Positions 1 to 8,065 of a stretch of 64,000 bases of DNA are shown here, in pieces. The notes beneath the pieces are model-generated. The model had not been told where the DNA came from. It searched no databases and saw only the letters and a list, made by a program, of their open reading frames with translations. Within the stretch, counting starts at the first letter, position 1. Each line of letters opens with the position of its first letter. The stretch is from positions 62,001 through 126,000 of the forward strand of contig NZ_JADOVI010000001.1 in the NCBI RefSeq assembly GCF_015752155.1, in the 5' to 3' direction. A program made the position numbers and the translations under genes. Source of the DNA: Cryobacterium sp. MP_M3 (GTDB lineage: Bacteria; Actinomycetota; Actinomycetes; Actinomycetales; Microbacteriaceae).

Positions 1-383
1 CGGCCCCTGTGCTGGCGCCGCTGGAGCTTCTCGGCGGTGCGGCGATTCCGATGGTGCTGCTCGCGTTCGGGATGTCGCTGCACGGGGAGCGCCTGCTGAA
101 GGCCGGCCCCGCCCGGACCCGGGTCGTGGTGGCCGCCGTGATCAAGGTGGCCGTGGTGCCCCTGGTCGCTTACCTGTTCGGCCGCTTCGTGTTCGCGCTC
201 GACGCCGCGGAGTTGTTCGGGGTTGTCACCATCTCGGCGCTGCCCACCGCGCAGAACATCTACAACTTCGCCGCCCGGTACGACCGCGGCGTCGCCGCGA
301 CGCGGGACACCGTGCTGGTCACGACCCTGGCCTCGGTACCGGCCCTGCTGCTGATCGCGGCGCTGCTGGCTCCGTCACGCTGA
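1..383 (+). CDS. AEC family (auxin efflux carrier-like) transporter, C-terminal part, cut by window start
   Basis: The reading frame is open from the first bases (GCC-CCT-GTG-CTG) to a TGA at 381-383, so the gene starts outside the window. The visible 127 or so residues are hydrophobic, with four probable membrane spans. They contain the segment ALPTAQNIYNFAARYDRG, typical of the end of AEC-family carriers (pfam Mem_trans), which export or import small organic acids and similar solutes. The substrate cannot be told. The GTG at 9 is an internal valine rather than a start. The gene ends in a convergent gap shared with the ABM-domain gene and is followed by a hairpin. Confidence 0.8.
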   Translation, partial: APVLAPLELLGGAAIPMVLLAFGMSLHGERLLKAGPARTRVVVAAVIKVAVVPLVAYLFGRFVFALDAAELFGVVTISALPTAQNIYNFAARYDRGVAATRDTVLVTTLASVPALLLIAALLAPSR

Positions 384-386
384 ATG

Positions 387-480
387 AGCGTGTTCCGAAT
401 TCAGGAGAACAGCCCGGGGTCGGGGCCGCGGCGGGCATCCGTCGCACTGTTCCGGGTTTCACACCTGAATTCGGAACGCT
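387..480. terminator. Long imperfect hairpin between convergent genes
   Basis: GTTCCGAATTCAGG at 392-405 is the reverse complement of CCTGAATTCGGAAC at 464-477, and the outer AGCG/CGCT bases also pair around a 2-nt bulge. Inside, GGAGAACAG (404-412) faces CTGTTCC (448-454), giving a second stem. It begins 4 bp after the AEC stop and lies before the end of the minus-strand gene at 556, so a two-way terminator is likely. There is no clear T-run. It could also be a dispersed intergenic palindrome like those elsewhere in the window. Confidence 0.5.
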
Positions 481-555
481 TCAGACGCTCGGGTGGGGAC
501 GAGGGGTCCGTGCAGCCATCGGTCCGGGACCGGGCTTCCTGCAGTGGAGTGCGCA

Positions 556-1191
556 TCAGCGGGCAGCGGGCGTGGGCTTTCGACGCGTCAGCCAGGGCCG
601 CAGCATCCGGGTGACCCAGGGCATCACCAGGAAGGTCATGGTCGGGGCCATCACGAGTGTCGTCACCAGGATCTTGGGCAGGATGTCCACGTCGTGCCAG
701 CCGGGGATCAGCCAGGTCGCGAGCAGGGTGAAGGCCAGGTTCGACGGGAGGAAGCCCAGCCCGATGCTCACGGCCTGCTTCCACCGCGGCGGCTGGAAGG
801 ATGGCGCAGTGTCGGCGTCGTCATCGTCGGAGGCAGGGGCGTCGAACCAGCCCTCGATGCCGGTGCGCTTCTCCACCCGGGCGTCGAGGATGAGATCGTG
901 GCCGTCGATCAGCCAGTGCGCCCGCTCCTCGGAGCCCTCCCAGGCATCCAGCAGCTCGGAGTTCGCGAAGCGGTAGAGCATGTGCCAGCTCAGCGAATCC
1001 GCGGTGGCGCGTACCCAGCCGGAGCCGAGGAACCCGGGGAAGCTGCTGGCGAGGTCCATCCCCTGTTGGGCCCAGTGGGTGGCGTCCTGGATGCGGGTGG
1101 GCTCGACCCGGCGGGTGACGGACACGGTGACGGAGGACGCGGGCCGCGCTTGTGGCGCTCCGGCGGCGTTCCCCGGGGGCACGGAAGACAT
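556..1191 (-). CDS. Antibiotic biosynthesis monooxygenase (ABM)-like protein with C-terminal membrane anchor
   Basis: A 211-residue protein. Residues about 20-115 look like an ABM ferredoxin-like fold, with the pattern TRRVEPTRIQDATHWAQQGM and a later WHMLYRFANSELLDAW. An acidic linker (SDDDDAD) follows, then two hydrophobic spans at about 145-200 and a basic tail. This layout is known in bacterial ABM/DUF proteins of COG3224 type, whose function is unknown; a role in breaking down or sensing a small molecule is only a guess. The ATG at 1191 is preceded at 6 nt by GATACT, close to the TANNNT boxes of neighbouring genes, so the mRNA may be leaderless. It is convergent with the AEC gene. Confidence 0.65.
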   Translation of the reverse strand: MSSVPPGNAAGAPQARPASSVTVSVTRRVEPTRIQDATHWAQQGMDLASSFPGFLGSGWVRATADSLSWHMLYRFANSELLDAWEGSEERAHWLIDGHDLILDARVEKRTGIEGWFDAPASDDDDADTAPSFQPPRWKQAVSIGLGFLPSNLAFTLLATWLIPGWHDVDILPKILVTTLVMAPTMTFLVMPWVTRMLRPWLTRRKPTPAAR

Positions 1192-1269
1192 GGTTCCAGT
1201 ATCGCCGCTGCGTGCGCCGCCGCCGTTGCCGTCTCGTTTCCGGCTCGTTGCGGGCGGCGGGGAGGTCGC

Positions 1270-2106
1270 CTAGAAGATCATCGGGCGGTCGTCGCCCTCG
1301 CCGTCGAGGGCCAGCTCCACCACGACGGGAACATGGTCGCTGGGCGCGTCGCCCTTACGTTCGTTGCGGTGGATGCTCGCCCCGGTGACCAGGTCGGCGA
1401 ACGACGGCGAGCCGAGGATGAAGTCGATCCGCAGGCCCTCGTTGCGCGGGAAACGCAGCTGCTTGTAGTCCCAGTAGGTGAAGCCCTCCGGCACCAGCGG
1501 TCGCACCACGTCGTGCAGCCCCGCGCCTTCGAAGGCTTCGAAAGCGGCGCGCTCCGGCGGCGAAATGTGCGTGGAGACCCCGGGGACCAGGGTGGGGTCA
1601 CCCACGTCACTGTCCAGCGGGGCGACGTTCCAGTCGCCCATCAGGGCCAGGGCGAGGTGCGGATTCGCGGCGAGTTCCTGTCGCGCGTGCTCCTCGAGCC
1701 GGGCCAGCCAGTCCAGCTTGTAGGCGTAGTGCGGGTCGTCGAGGGACCGCCCGTTCGGCACGTACAGGCTCCACAGGCGCAGGTCGCCGACGGTGGCGCC
1801 GAGCGCGCGCGCCTCGAGCGGCAGGCCGGGACCCTCCTCGCCCTTCTGAAAACCGGGCATCCCGGGGAAGGCGGTGGCGACATCCGTCAGCTCGTGACGG
1901 CTCGCGAACGCGACCCCGTTCCACTGGCTCAGGCCGTGGATCGCCAGCTCGTAGCCGGCCTCCTCGAACTGGCGGGCCGGGAACTGCTCCGGCTTGCACT
2001 TGATCTCCTGCATCGCGAGCACGTCGATGTCCTCGCGAACCATCCAGTCGACCACCCGGTCGACGCGGGCTCGGATCGAATTGACGTTCCAGGTGGCGAT
2101 GCGCAT
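1270..2106 (-). CDS. xth: Exodeoxyribonuclease III (xth)
   Basis: A 278-residue DNA repair nuclease of the EEP superfamily that cuts at abasic sites and degrades DNA from 3' ends. Seen directly are N7 in MRIATWNVNS, the metal ligand E34 in MQEIKCKPEQF, the GDWNVAPLDSDVGD active-site stretch, and the terminal SDHVP with the catalytic D257/H258. The family length is about 260-280. The frame stays open upstream to 2274, but the family start is MRIATWNVNS at 2106. A TAGGCT box lies 7 nt before this ATG, which supports a leaderless start there. It is divergent from the F420-dependent oxidoreductase gene. Confidence 0.93.
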   Translation of the reverse strand: MRIATWNVNSIRARVDRVVDWMVREDIDVLAMQEIKCKPEQFPARQFEEAGYELAIHGLSQWNGVAFASRHELTDVATAFPGMPGFQKGEEGPGLPLEARALGATVGDLRLWSLYVPNGRSLDDPHYAYKLDWLARLEEHARQELAANPHLALALMGDWNVAPLDSDVGDPTLVPGVSTHISPPERAAFEAFEGAGLHDVVRPLVPEGFTYWDYKQLRFPRNEGLRIDFILGSPSFADLVTGASIHRNERKGDAPSDHVPVVVELALDGEGDDRPMIF

Positions 2107-2113
2107 GCCCCCC

Positions 2114-2119
2114 AGCCTA
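2114..2119 (-). promoter_or_regulatory. -10 box of a probable leaderless promoter for xth
   Basis: On the minus strand TAGGCT is followed by 7 nt (GGGGGGC) and then the ATG of xth. Transcription would start at or next to the start codon. This is one of thirteen such boxes in the window. Confidence 0.55.
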
Positions 2120-2207
2120 TTTGACGGACACCGCGCCGCCCGGGACGGGGATACTCGGAGACAGCAATGGCAGGATTGACGCACGACCAGAAGGCAGGGG
2201 TGGACCC

Positions 2208-3209
2208 ATGACGGATTTGCAGATCGGCTACGCGGCGATGCTGGAGCAGTTCGCGCCGGCGGAGGCCGTTGCACTCTCGGCCTACGCAGAGGAACACGGC
2301 TTCACCGGCGTGATGGCGGCGGACCACTTCCAGCCGTGGGTGCCCGCCCAGGGCCAGTCGTCGTTCGTCTGGAGCGTGCTCGCCGCGGTCGCCGAGCGCA
2401 CGAAGGGCGACTTCGGCCCCGGCGTCACCGCGCCCACCTTCCGCTGGCACCCGGCGATGGTCGCGCAGGCCTCGGCCACGCTCGCGTCGATGTACCCGGG
2501 AAGGCACTGGCTCGGCCTCGGCTCCGGCGAGGCCCTCAACGAGCACATCGTCGGCGGCTACTGGCCGGAGGCCCCCGAACGCATCAACCGCATGTTCGAG
2601 GCAATCGAGATCATCTCGAAGCTGTTCACCGCGTCGATCGCCGGCAAGGACGTCAAGCACTCCGGCCAGTTCTTCAAGCTGGAGTCGACCCGGCTCTGGA
2701 CCATGCCGGAGGTCGCGCCCGAGATCCTCGTCGCGACCGCCGGGCCGGTCACCGCCAAGCGCGCAGGGCGGCATGCCGACGGCCTGATCACGGTCGGCGC
2801 CCCGCTGGAGAAGATCTCGATGCTGTTCGGCAAGTTCGACGACGGCGCCCGCGACGCCGGCAAGGACCCGTCGACCATGCCCAAGGTGCTGCAACTGCAC
2901 ATGAGCTGGGCCGAGACCGACGAGGAGGCGATGACGAACGCGCTGCACGAGTGGCCGAACGGCGGGATGAAGTTCCCGAAGGGGGACATCCGTTCACCTT
3001 TCGAGTTCGAGCAGATGGCGAAGCTGGTGCGCCCGGAGGACTTCGAGGGACGGATGATCATCTCGGCCGACCCCGACGACCACCGCGCCTACATCCAGAA
3101 GTTCGTCGACCTCGGCTTCGACCGGATCTACCTGCACAATGTGGGGCGCAACCAGCGCCAGTGGATCGACGTGTTCGGCGCCTCCGTGCTGCCGAAGCTC
3201 GTGCGGTAG
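2208..3209 (+). CDS. F420-dependent LLM-class oxidoreductase (glucose-6-phosphate dehydrogenase-like family)
   Basis: A 333-residue luciferase-like monooxygenase fold protein. It has the family hallmarks of F420-dependent alcohol/sugar dehydrogenases: the N-terminal [33 protein letters not shown], the conserved [20 protein letters not shown], and [18 protein letters not shown]. Relatives use F420/F420H2 as hydride carrier; the substrate here is not known and need not be glucose-6-phosphate. The ATG at 2208 follows AAGGCAGGGGTGG, a usable ribosome site, whereas the open frame extends back to 2121 without family similarity. The next gene, cofE, starts 2 bp after the stop, so enzyme and cofactor tailing are probably co-expressed. 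Confidence 0.85.
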   Translation: MTDLQIGYAAMLEQFAPAEAVALSAYAEEHGFTGVMAADHFQPWVPAQGQSSFVWSVLAAVAERTKGDFGPGVTAPTFRWHPAMVAQASATLASMYPGRHWLGLGSGEALNEHIVGGYWPEAPERINRMFEAIEIISKLFTASIAGKDVKHSGQFFKLESTRLWTMPEVAPEILVATAGPVTAKRAGRHADGLITVGAPLEKISMLFGKFDDGARDAGKDPSTMPKVLQLHMSWAETDEEAMTNALHEWPNGGMKFPKGDIRSPFEFEQMAKLVRPEDFEGRMIISADPDDHRAYIQKFVDLGFDRIYLHNVGRNQRQWIDVFGASVLPKLVR

Positions 3210-3211
3210 TG

Positions 3212-4087
3212 GTGCCCGACCCCACCGGGATGCACATCTTCGTGCTCGCGGGCATCGGCGAGGTGCGGGCCGGTGACGACCTCGCCGCGCTCATCCTCGC
3301 CGCCGCCGAGTCGCCGGACGCCGGCCTGGCCGACGGTGACATCCTCGCTGTGACCAGCAAAATCGTGTCCAAGGCCGAGGGGCGTCAGGTCGCCGCGACC
3401 GACCGGGAGCAGGCGATCACCGACGAGACCGTGCGCGTCGTCGCGACCCGCGTCTACCCGGGCGGGGTCACCCGCATCGTCGAGAACCGGCAGGGGCTCG
3501 TGATGGCCGCGGCCGGCGTCGACGCGAGCAACACCCCCGACGACACGGTGCTGCTGCTGCCCGTCGACCCGGATGCCTCCGCCCGGGCGCTCTGCGCCAC
3601 CCTCCGCGCGCGCACCGGGCTGCGGCTCGGCGTGCTGATCACCGACACGGTCGGCCGCCCGTGGCGGGAGGGCCAGACCGACATCGCGATCGGCGCGGCC
3701 GGGGTGGCGGTGCTCGACGACCTGCGCGGCACGACGGATGCCTCCGGCCGGCAACTCGACGTCACCGTCGCCGCCGTCGCCGACGAGATCGCCGGCGCGG
3801 CCGACCTCGTCAAGGGCAAGACCAGCGGCAACCCGGTCGCCGTCGTGCGCGGGCTCGGCCGCCTGGTCGATGCCCGGGTCCCCGGGGACACGGCCGTGCG
3901 GGATGCCGCGCGCGGCGCATCCGCGCTGCTGCGCCCGAGTGAGAACGACATGTTCCGGCTGGGCACGGCGGAGGCCCTCGCGGAGGGCTACGCCGCGGGA
4001 TACGCCGCCGGTGTCGCCGCCGGTGGTCTCGCCCCGTTCGGTTCGACGGGGACGCCCGCGGAGGATCCGGGCTCGATGCCCGGCTGA
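3212..4087 (+). CDS. cofE: Coenzyme F420-0:L-glutamate ligase (CofE), single-domain
   Basis: Adds the gamma-linked glutamate tail to F420-0 using GTP and divalent metal. The sequence shows the CofE core: [53 protein letters not shown], and a final [18 protein letters not shown]. In mycobacterial FbiB this last segment leads into a C-terminal FMN nitroreductase-fold domain of about 200 residues. Here the protein instead ends after an alanine/glycine-rich tail, at about 291 residues. The start is uncertain: GTG at 3209 or 3212, coupled to the upstream stop, or ATG at 3230 ([13 protein letters not shown]), which fits the family best. No strong Shine-Dalgarno is seen at any of them. Confidence 0.9.
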   Translation: MPDPTGMHIFVLAGIGEVRAGDDLAALILAAAESPDAGLADGDILAVTSKIVSKAEGRQVAATDREQAITDETVRVVATRVYPGGVTRIVENRQGLVMAAAGVDASNTPDDTVLLLPVDPDASARALCATLRARTGLRLGVLITDTVGRPWREGQTDIAIGAAGVAVLDDLRGTTDASGRQLDVTVAAVADEIAGAADLVKGKTSGNPVAVVRGLGRLVDARVPGDTAVRDAARGASALLRPSENDMFRLGTAEALAEGYAAGYAAGVAAGGLAPFGSTGTPAEDPGSMPG

Positions 4088-4096
4088 TCCCGCAGG

Positions 4097-4125
4097 TTGT
4101 CGCGACGCCGGAGGTGCGTTAGCGT
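4097..4125 (+). promoter_or_regulatory. Promoter of the alpha/beta hydrolase gene
   Basis: TTGTCG at 4097-4102 and TAGCGT at 4120-4125 are 17 nt apart. The -10 box ends 6 nt before the ATG at 4132, so the mRNA should be leaderless. Confidence 0.55.
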
Positions 4126-4131
4126 GCGGGC

Positions 4132-4911
4132 ATGCAGACCCAGGTCGGCGAGGTGATGGTCCATTCCGTGGAGCGCGGGGACGGTCGACCCGTGCTGGTG
4201 TTCCACGGCGCGGGCGTCGACCACCGCGAGGCCGAGGCGTGTTTCGAGCCGGCCCTCGGCGCCGCGGCAGGGCTGCGGCGGATCTATCCCGACCTCCCCG
4301 GCATGGGCCGGACCAGGGCGCCCGCAACGATGCGCAGCGCGGATGACGTGCTGGACACGCTGCTCGGTTTCGCGGGCGCCGTCTCGGGCGGGTCGCCGTA
4401 CCTTCTCATCGGGCACTCGGCGGGTGCGTACTTCGCGCAGGCGATGGCGGCGAGGCACCCGGCGCAGGTGGGCGGGCTCGCACTCGTCTGCCCGCTGCTG
4501 CCAGGACTCGGCGAGGTCCCGGAGCACCGGGTCGCGGTCGCAACGGGGGTGTTCGGTGACGAGGCCTTCCGGAGCTACTTCGTGATCCACACCCCGGAGA
4601 TGCTCGACCGGTACGACCGGTACGTCGCGCCGGCCGCGGCTCTCGTTGACGAGGCGGCGCTCGAACGCATCGGAGGACGGTGGGAGCTCACCCCCGATCA
4701 CGCGCCGGTCTACCCCGGCCCGACGCTGGTCGTGGCCGGCCGGCTGGATTCGACGGTGGGGTATGCCGCCGCCGCCGACCTCGTCCATCACTACCCGCAT
4801 GCCTCGCTGGCCGTTCTGGACGACGCCGGACACGCGCTGCCCCACGAGCAGCCGGCCCTCCTGCGCGCCCTCGTCGCCGAATGGCTCGCCCGGGTTGAGC
4901 GCTCGGGTTGA
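4132..4911 (+). CDS. Alpha/beta hydrolase
   Basis: A 259-residue single-domain hydrolase. The oxyanion-side VLVFHGAGVDH (21-31), nucleophile S96 in GHSAG, acid D206 in AGRLDSTVG and base H234 in DAGHALP form a full catalytic triad, so an active esterase, lipase or C-C hydrolase is likely. The substrate is unknown. It has its own promoter box but stands between cofE and cofC; a link to F420 is possible only by position. The end of the gene carries a 14-bp direct repeat (GGGTTGAGCGCTCG, from 4892 and 4906) that runs over the stop codon. Confidence 0.8.
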   Translation: MQTQVGEVMVHSVERGDGRPVLVFHGAGVDHREAEACFEPALGAAAGLRRIYPDLPGMGRTRAPATMRSADDVLDTLLGFAGAVSGGSPYLLIGHSAGAYFAQAMAARHPAQVGGLALVCPLLPGLGEVPEHRVAVATGVFGDEAFRSYFVIHTPEMLDRYDRYVAPAAALVDEAALERIGGRWELTPDHAPVYPGPTLVVAGRLDSTVGYAAAADLVHHYPHASLAVLDDAGHALPHEQPALLRALVAEWLARVERSG

Positions 4912-4939
4912 GCGCTCGGGCCGACCCGACCCGCGACGG

Positions 4940-4945
4940 TAAACT
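4940..4945 (+). promoter_or_regulatory. -10 box of a probable leaderless promoter for cofC
   Basis: TAAACT is followed by 7 nt and the ATG of cofC at 4953. The spacing argues for 4953 rather than the upstream open-frame start at 4908. Confidence 0.5.
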
Positions 4946-4952
4946 TCGGGGC

Positions 4953-5657
4953 ATGGAAACGGGGCAGTCGGCGCAGTGGGTGGCCGTCGTCCCGGTGAAG
5001 GGAAACCCGGGCGCGAAGAGCCGGCTCGGCGACCGGCCCGACCGGCCCCGGCTGGCGGATGCCTTCGCCCTCGACACGGTCGGGGCGGTGCTGGCGGCGC
5101 GCGGCGTCGACCGGGTCCTGGTGGTCACCGCCGATGCCGGCCTCGCCGCGCGCCTCGCCGCCCTCGGGGCGGAGATCGTGCCCGAGGACGTGCCCGCGAA
5201 GGAGGCGGCCGCCCGGGAGGGGGCCGGCGAGAGTGCCCGGCCACCGGCCGACCCGATGAACGCGGCGATCCGGCTGGGACTGACCGCGGCGAGCACCCGG
5301 TTCCCGCGGGCGAACCAGCTGGTACTGACCGGGGACCTCCCCGCCCTCACGCCCGCCGACATCGAGCATGCCCTCGCGCTCGCCGCCGGACACCAGCGAT
5401 CCATGGTGTCCGACGCCGCCGGAACCGGAACGACCACCCTGCTCGCGCTCGCCGGGGTGCCGGTCGATCCCCGGTTCGGGCCGGGCTCCCGGGCGGCGCA
5501 CGAGGCCGCCGGGCACGTGCCGCTGGAGATCCCGCCGGCCACCGGCATCCGCAGCGACGTCGACACCGCCGCCGACCTGCTCGTCGCGGAGCGCCTCGGG
5601 CTCGGGGCGCACACGCGCCTCCTCCGTGCCGGGGACCCGGCTTCGATCGGGCGCTGA
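4953..5657 (+). CDS. cofC: 2-phospho-L-lactate (or phosphoenolpyruvate) guanylyltransferase CofC/FbiD
   Basis: Activates the three-carbon phospho-acid with GTP to make the donor that CofD joins to the deazaflavin Fo. It is 234 residues long, the family size. The nucleotidyltransferase N-terminus VAVVPVKGNPGAKSRL, the LVLTGDLPALTPADI metal-binding region and ALAGVPVDPRFGPGS near the C-terminus are all typical. Whether it prefers 2-phospholactate, phosphoenolpyruvate (as shown for mycobacterial FbiD) or 3-phosphoglycerate cannot be read from the sequence with confidence. The ATG at 4953 is supported by a TAAACT box 7 nt upstream. It is convergent with the PTS gene, with a hairpin between them. 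Confidence 0.9.
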   Translation: METGQSAQWVAVVPVKGNPGAKSRLGDRPDRPRLADAFALDTVGAVLAARGVDRVLVVTADAGLAARLAALGAEIVPEDVPAKEAAAREGAGESARPPADPMNAAIRLGLTAASTRFPRANQLVLTGDLPALTPADIEHALALAAGHQRSMVSDAAGTGTTTLLALAGVPVDPRFGPGSRAAHEAAGHVPLEIPPATGIRSDVDTAADLLVAERLGLGAHTRLLRAGDPASIGR

Positions 5658-5810
5658 CGCAGGGCGCCTGCTCCGGGCGCTGACGCTTCGGGATGGAGTT
5701 TTTCGCGACACGCGGTGTTTCCGGGCGCGGATCGCGGCGCGGCGCGAGATTCACCGCTGTGAGCAGACCCGGCCTGCGCGCGGCGCGCGGCGCAGCGCGC
5801 GGCGGGCGGC

Positions 5811-5851
5811 GGGCGGATGCCGGCCGCGTCGGCGCGCGGCGGCATCCGCCC
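5811..5851. terminator. Hairpin terminator built from inverted CGGATGCC octamers, between cofC and fruA
   Basis: GGGCGGATGCCG at 5811-5822 and CGGCATCCGCCC at 5840-5851 form a perfect 12-bp stem with a 17-nt loop, between the 3' ends of two convergent genes. A second hairpin of the same design (same octamer, same loop length) follows purA at 50291-50329. The region 5658-5810 before it is GC-rich with no gene. Confidence 0.65.
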
Positions 5852-5864
5852 GGGGCGGTCGGGC

Positions 5865-7958
5865 TCAGATCCCGGCGGGGACCGTCTTCTTCGCACCGAC
5901 CTGCCCGGCCAGCGCCTCGAGCACGTCCGTGGGGGTCGCGGCGGCCTGGAGGGCGGCCCGGAAGGCGGGTTTCATCAGGGCGCGGGACAGCTGCGCGAGC
6001 ACGGTGAGGTGCTCGGTGCCGGCCGCCGCCTCCGGAACGGCGATCATGAAGACCAGGGTGGCCGGGGAGCCGTCGGTCGAATTCCAGTCGATGCCGTTCC
6101 TGCTGCGGGCGAAGGCGAGCACCGGGGCGGTGACCCCGTCGGACTTGGCGTGGGGGATCGCGATGCCGTCGCCGATGCCCGTCGTGCCGTGTTCCTCGCG
6201 GGCGAAGGCCGCCTGGATGACGAGAGCCTCGTCGGTGACCCGGCCGGTCGTGCTCATCAGGCCGGCGAGGCTGCGGATCAGCGTGTCCCGGTCGGTCTCG
6301 TCAACGTCGAGCACGATCGTACGTTCGTCGATGTAATCGAGCACCGTCTTCTTCGCCGGGGGCATGGTCGCCGAAACGGACTCGAGCTCGGCCGAGCGGT
6401 CCGGGCCGGTGGCAGGGGAGACCGGACCGGAGGCATCCGCAACAGACACCGCAGCAGACGCAGGCGCGGTCGCCGAAGCGTGGCGGGCCGCCGTGCGCGC
6501 GGAAATGCCGAGCAGCAGCACCGACACGAGGGCGGTGACGACGGCGCCGGTCAGCAGCGCCGCAAAGTACATCGGCACCCCGGAGACGGCGCCGAAAACG
6601 GCGACGATCGGGCCGCCGTGCGGCACGGAGTCGGTGACGCCGAACAGGGCGGCGATGCCGCCGGCCACGGCGCCGCCGATCATGTTCGCCGGGATGACCT
6701 GCAGCGGCTTGGCGGCCGCGAGCGGGATGGCACCCTCGGTGATGCCGAAGAAGCCCATGAACAGGGCGGCGATGCCGGCCTCACGCTCGGGCTTGGAGAA
6801 GTAGCGGCCGCGGATCAGCGTGGCCAGGCCCATCCCGAGCGGCGGAACGGCGATCGCGGCGGCGACCATGCCCATCGGGGCGGGGTTGCCGGCCGCGATC
6901 AGGGCGCCGCCGAACAGGAACGCGGTCTTGTTGATCGGGCCGCCCATGTCGAAGGCGACCATGGCGCCGAGGATCAGGCCGAGCACGATCACGCTGCCGC
7001 CCTGCAGGCCGGTGAGGAACGTGGTCATGCTGGAGAAGACCCAGCTGATCGGCTGGCCGAGGGCGAGCACGAAGGCGCCGCCGACGATCACGGTAGTGAG
7101 CACCGGGATCACGAGGATCGGCATGATCGGCCGGATGAAGCGGTGCACGGGGATCTTCTTGATGCCGAGGGCGACGAAGCCGACCAGGAAACCGGTGATG
7201 ATGCCGCCGATGAAGCCGGCGCCGGACTCGGAGTTGTAGAACGCGCCGGTGGTGGCGATCCAGCCGCAGATCATGCCCGGCGCGAGCCCGGGCCGGTCGG
7301 CGATCGCGTAGGCGATGAACCCGGAGAGGATCGGCACCATCAGGGTGAAGCCGAGCACGCCGATCTGGTTGATCGTCAGCCAGAAGCTGCCCTCGGGGAT
7401 GACGAGCCCCTTCGGGGTCGCCTCGCCGCCCAGGGAGAGCGAGATCGCGATGAGCAGCCCGCCGACCACGACGAACGGGATCATGTAGGAGACGCCGTTC
7501 ATCAGGGCGCGATACAGGGTGCCCCCGAAGTCCGCCCTGCCGGCGCTCGCGGTTCCGGAATCCCGGCCGTCACCGGCGGCGGACGGCACTGCGGCGGACG
7601 GCTCGGCGGCGAGGGCGTCCCTGATCAGGGCGGCAGGGTGATGGATGCCGTCGGCCACCCTGGCGGACACGATCCGCTTGCCCGTGAAGCGCGAGCGGTC
7701 GATCTTGGTGTCCGCGGCGATCACCACGGCGTCCGCACGATCGATGTCGTCCTGGCTGAAGGTGCCCTCCACGCCGACCGAGCCGTGCGTCTCGACCTTC
7801 ATCTCGTAGCCGAGCTCCGCCGCCGCGCTCTCCAGCTTCTCCGCTGCCATGTAGGTGTGCGCGATGCCGGTTGGGCATGCCGTGATCCCGAGGATCAGGA
7901 GCCTCGGTGGGGCCGGGGGCGCGTCGGCGAGAAGTGCGGGCGTGACGGGTTCGGGCAT
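5865..7958 (-). CDS. fruA: PTS fructose-family transporter, fused EIIB-EIIC-EIIA
   Basis: A 697-residue phosphotransferase permease that imports and phosphorylates a fructose-type sugar. The order is EIIB (about 18-120, phospho-cysteine C28 in TACPTGIAHTYMAAE), EIIC (about 150-490, membrane domain starting YRALMNGVSYMIPFVVVGG), an Ala/Ser/Pro linker, and EIIA (about 545-697, phospho-histidine about H603 in IPHAKSDG). Many relatives start with EIIA, so the B-C-A order is worth noting. No fruK or regulator gene adjoins it. A 20-bp palindrome lies 63 bp upstream of the ATG. Fructose as substrate is the family default, not proven. Confidence 0.92.
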   Translation of the reverse strand: MPEPVTPALLADAPPAPPRLLILGITACPTGIAHTYMAAEKLESAAAELGYEMKVETHGSVGVEGTFSQDDIDRADAVVIAADTKIDRSRFTGKRIVSARVADGIHHPAALIRDALAAEPSAAVPSAAGDGRDSGTASAGRADFGGTLYRALMNGVSYMIPFVVVGGLLIAISLSLGGEATPKGLVIPEGSFWLTINQIGVLGFTLMVPILSGFIAYAIADRPGLAPGMICGWIATTGAFYNSESGAGFIGGIITGFLVGFVALGIKKIPVHRFIRPIMPILVIPVLTTVIVGGAFVLALGQPISWVFSSMTTFLTGLQGGSVIVLGLILGAMVAFDMGGPINKTAFLFGGALIAAGNPAPMGMVAAAIAVPPLGMGLATLIRGRYFSKPEREAGIAALFMGFFGITEGAIPLAAAKPLQVIPANMIGGAVAGGIAALFGVTDSVPHGGPIVAVFGAVSGVPMYFAALLTGAVVTALVSVLLLGISARTAARHASATAPASAAVSVADASGPVSPATGPDRSAELESVSATMPPAKKTVLDYIDERTIVLDVDETDRDTLIRSLAGLMSTTGRVTDEALVIQAAFAREEHGTTGIGDGIAIPHAKSDGVTAPVLAFARSRNGIDWNSTDGSPATLVFMIAVPEAAAGTEHLTVLAQLSRALMKPAFRAALQAAATPTDVLEALAGQVGAKKTVPAGI

Positions 7959-8021
7959 GGCTGGGTGGTCCTTCCGGGGCGAGGCCGACCGGAATCTCCG
8001 CGAACACCACAGCCCAATTTC

Positions 8022-8041
8022 ATAAGCTTAACTAAGCTTAT
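8022..8041. promoter_or_regulatory. Palindromic operator upstream of the PTS gene
   Basis: ATAAGCTTA and TAAGCTTAT are perfect 9-bp arms around AC, in an AT-rich patch that stands out from the GC-rich surroundings. It lies between the cofD stop (8066) and the fruA start (7958), where a promoter for fruA must be. It is probably the binding site of a dimeric sugar-responsive repressor encoded elsewhere. Confidence 0.6.
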
Positions 8042-8065
8042 CACCCCCGAAAGAGGGCCTGGCGA

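Noticed and set aside
2107-2274. 56-residue N-terminal extension of exodeoxyribonuclease III
   Set aside because: The extension has no similarity to the family, and a TAGGCT box stands 7 nt before the ATG at 2106.
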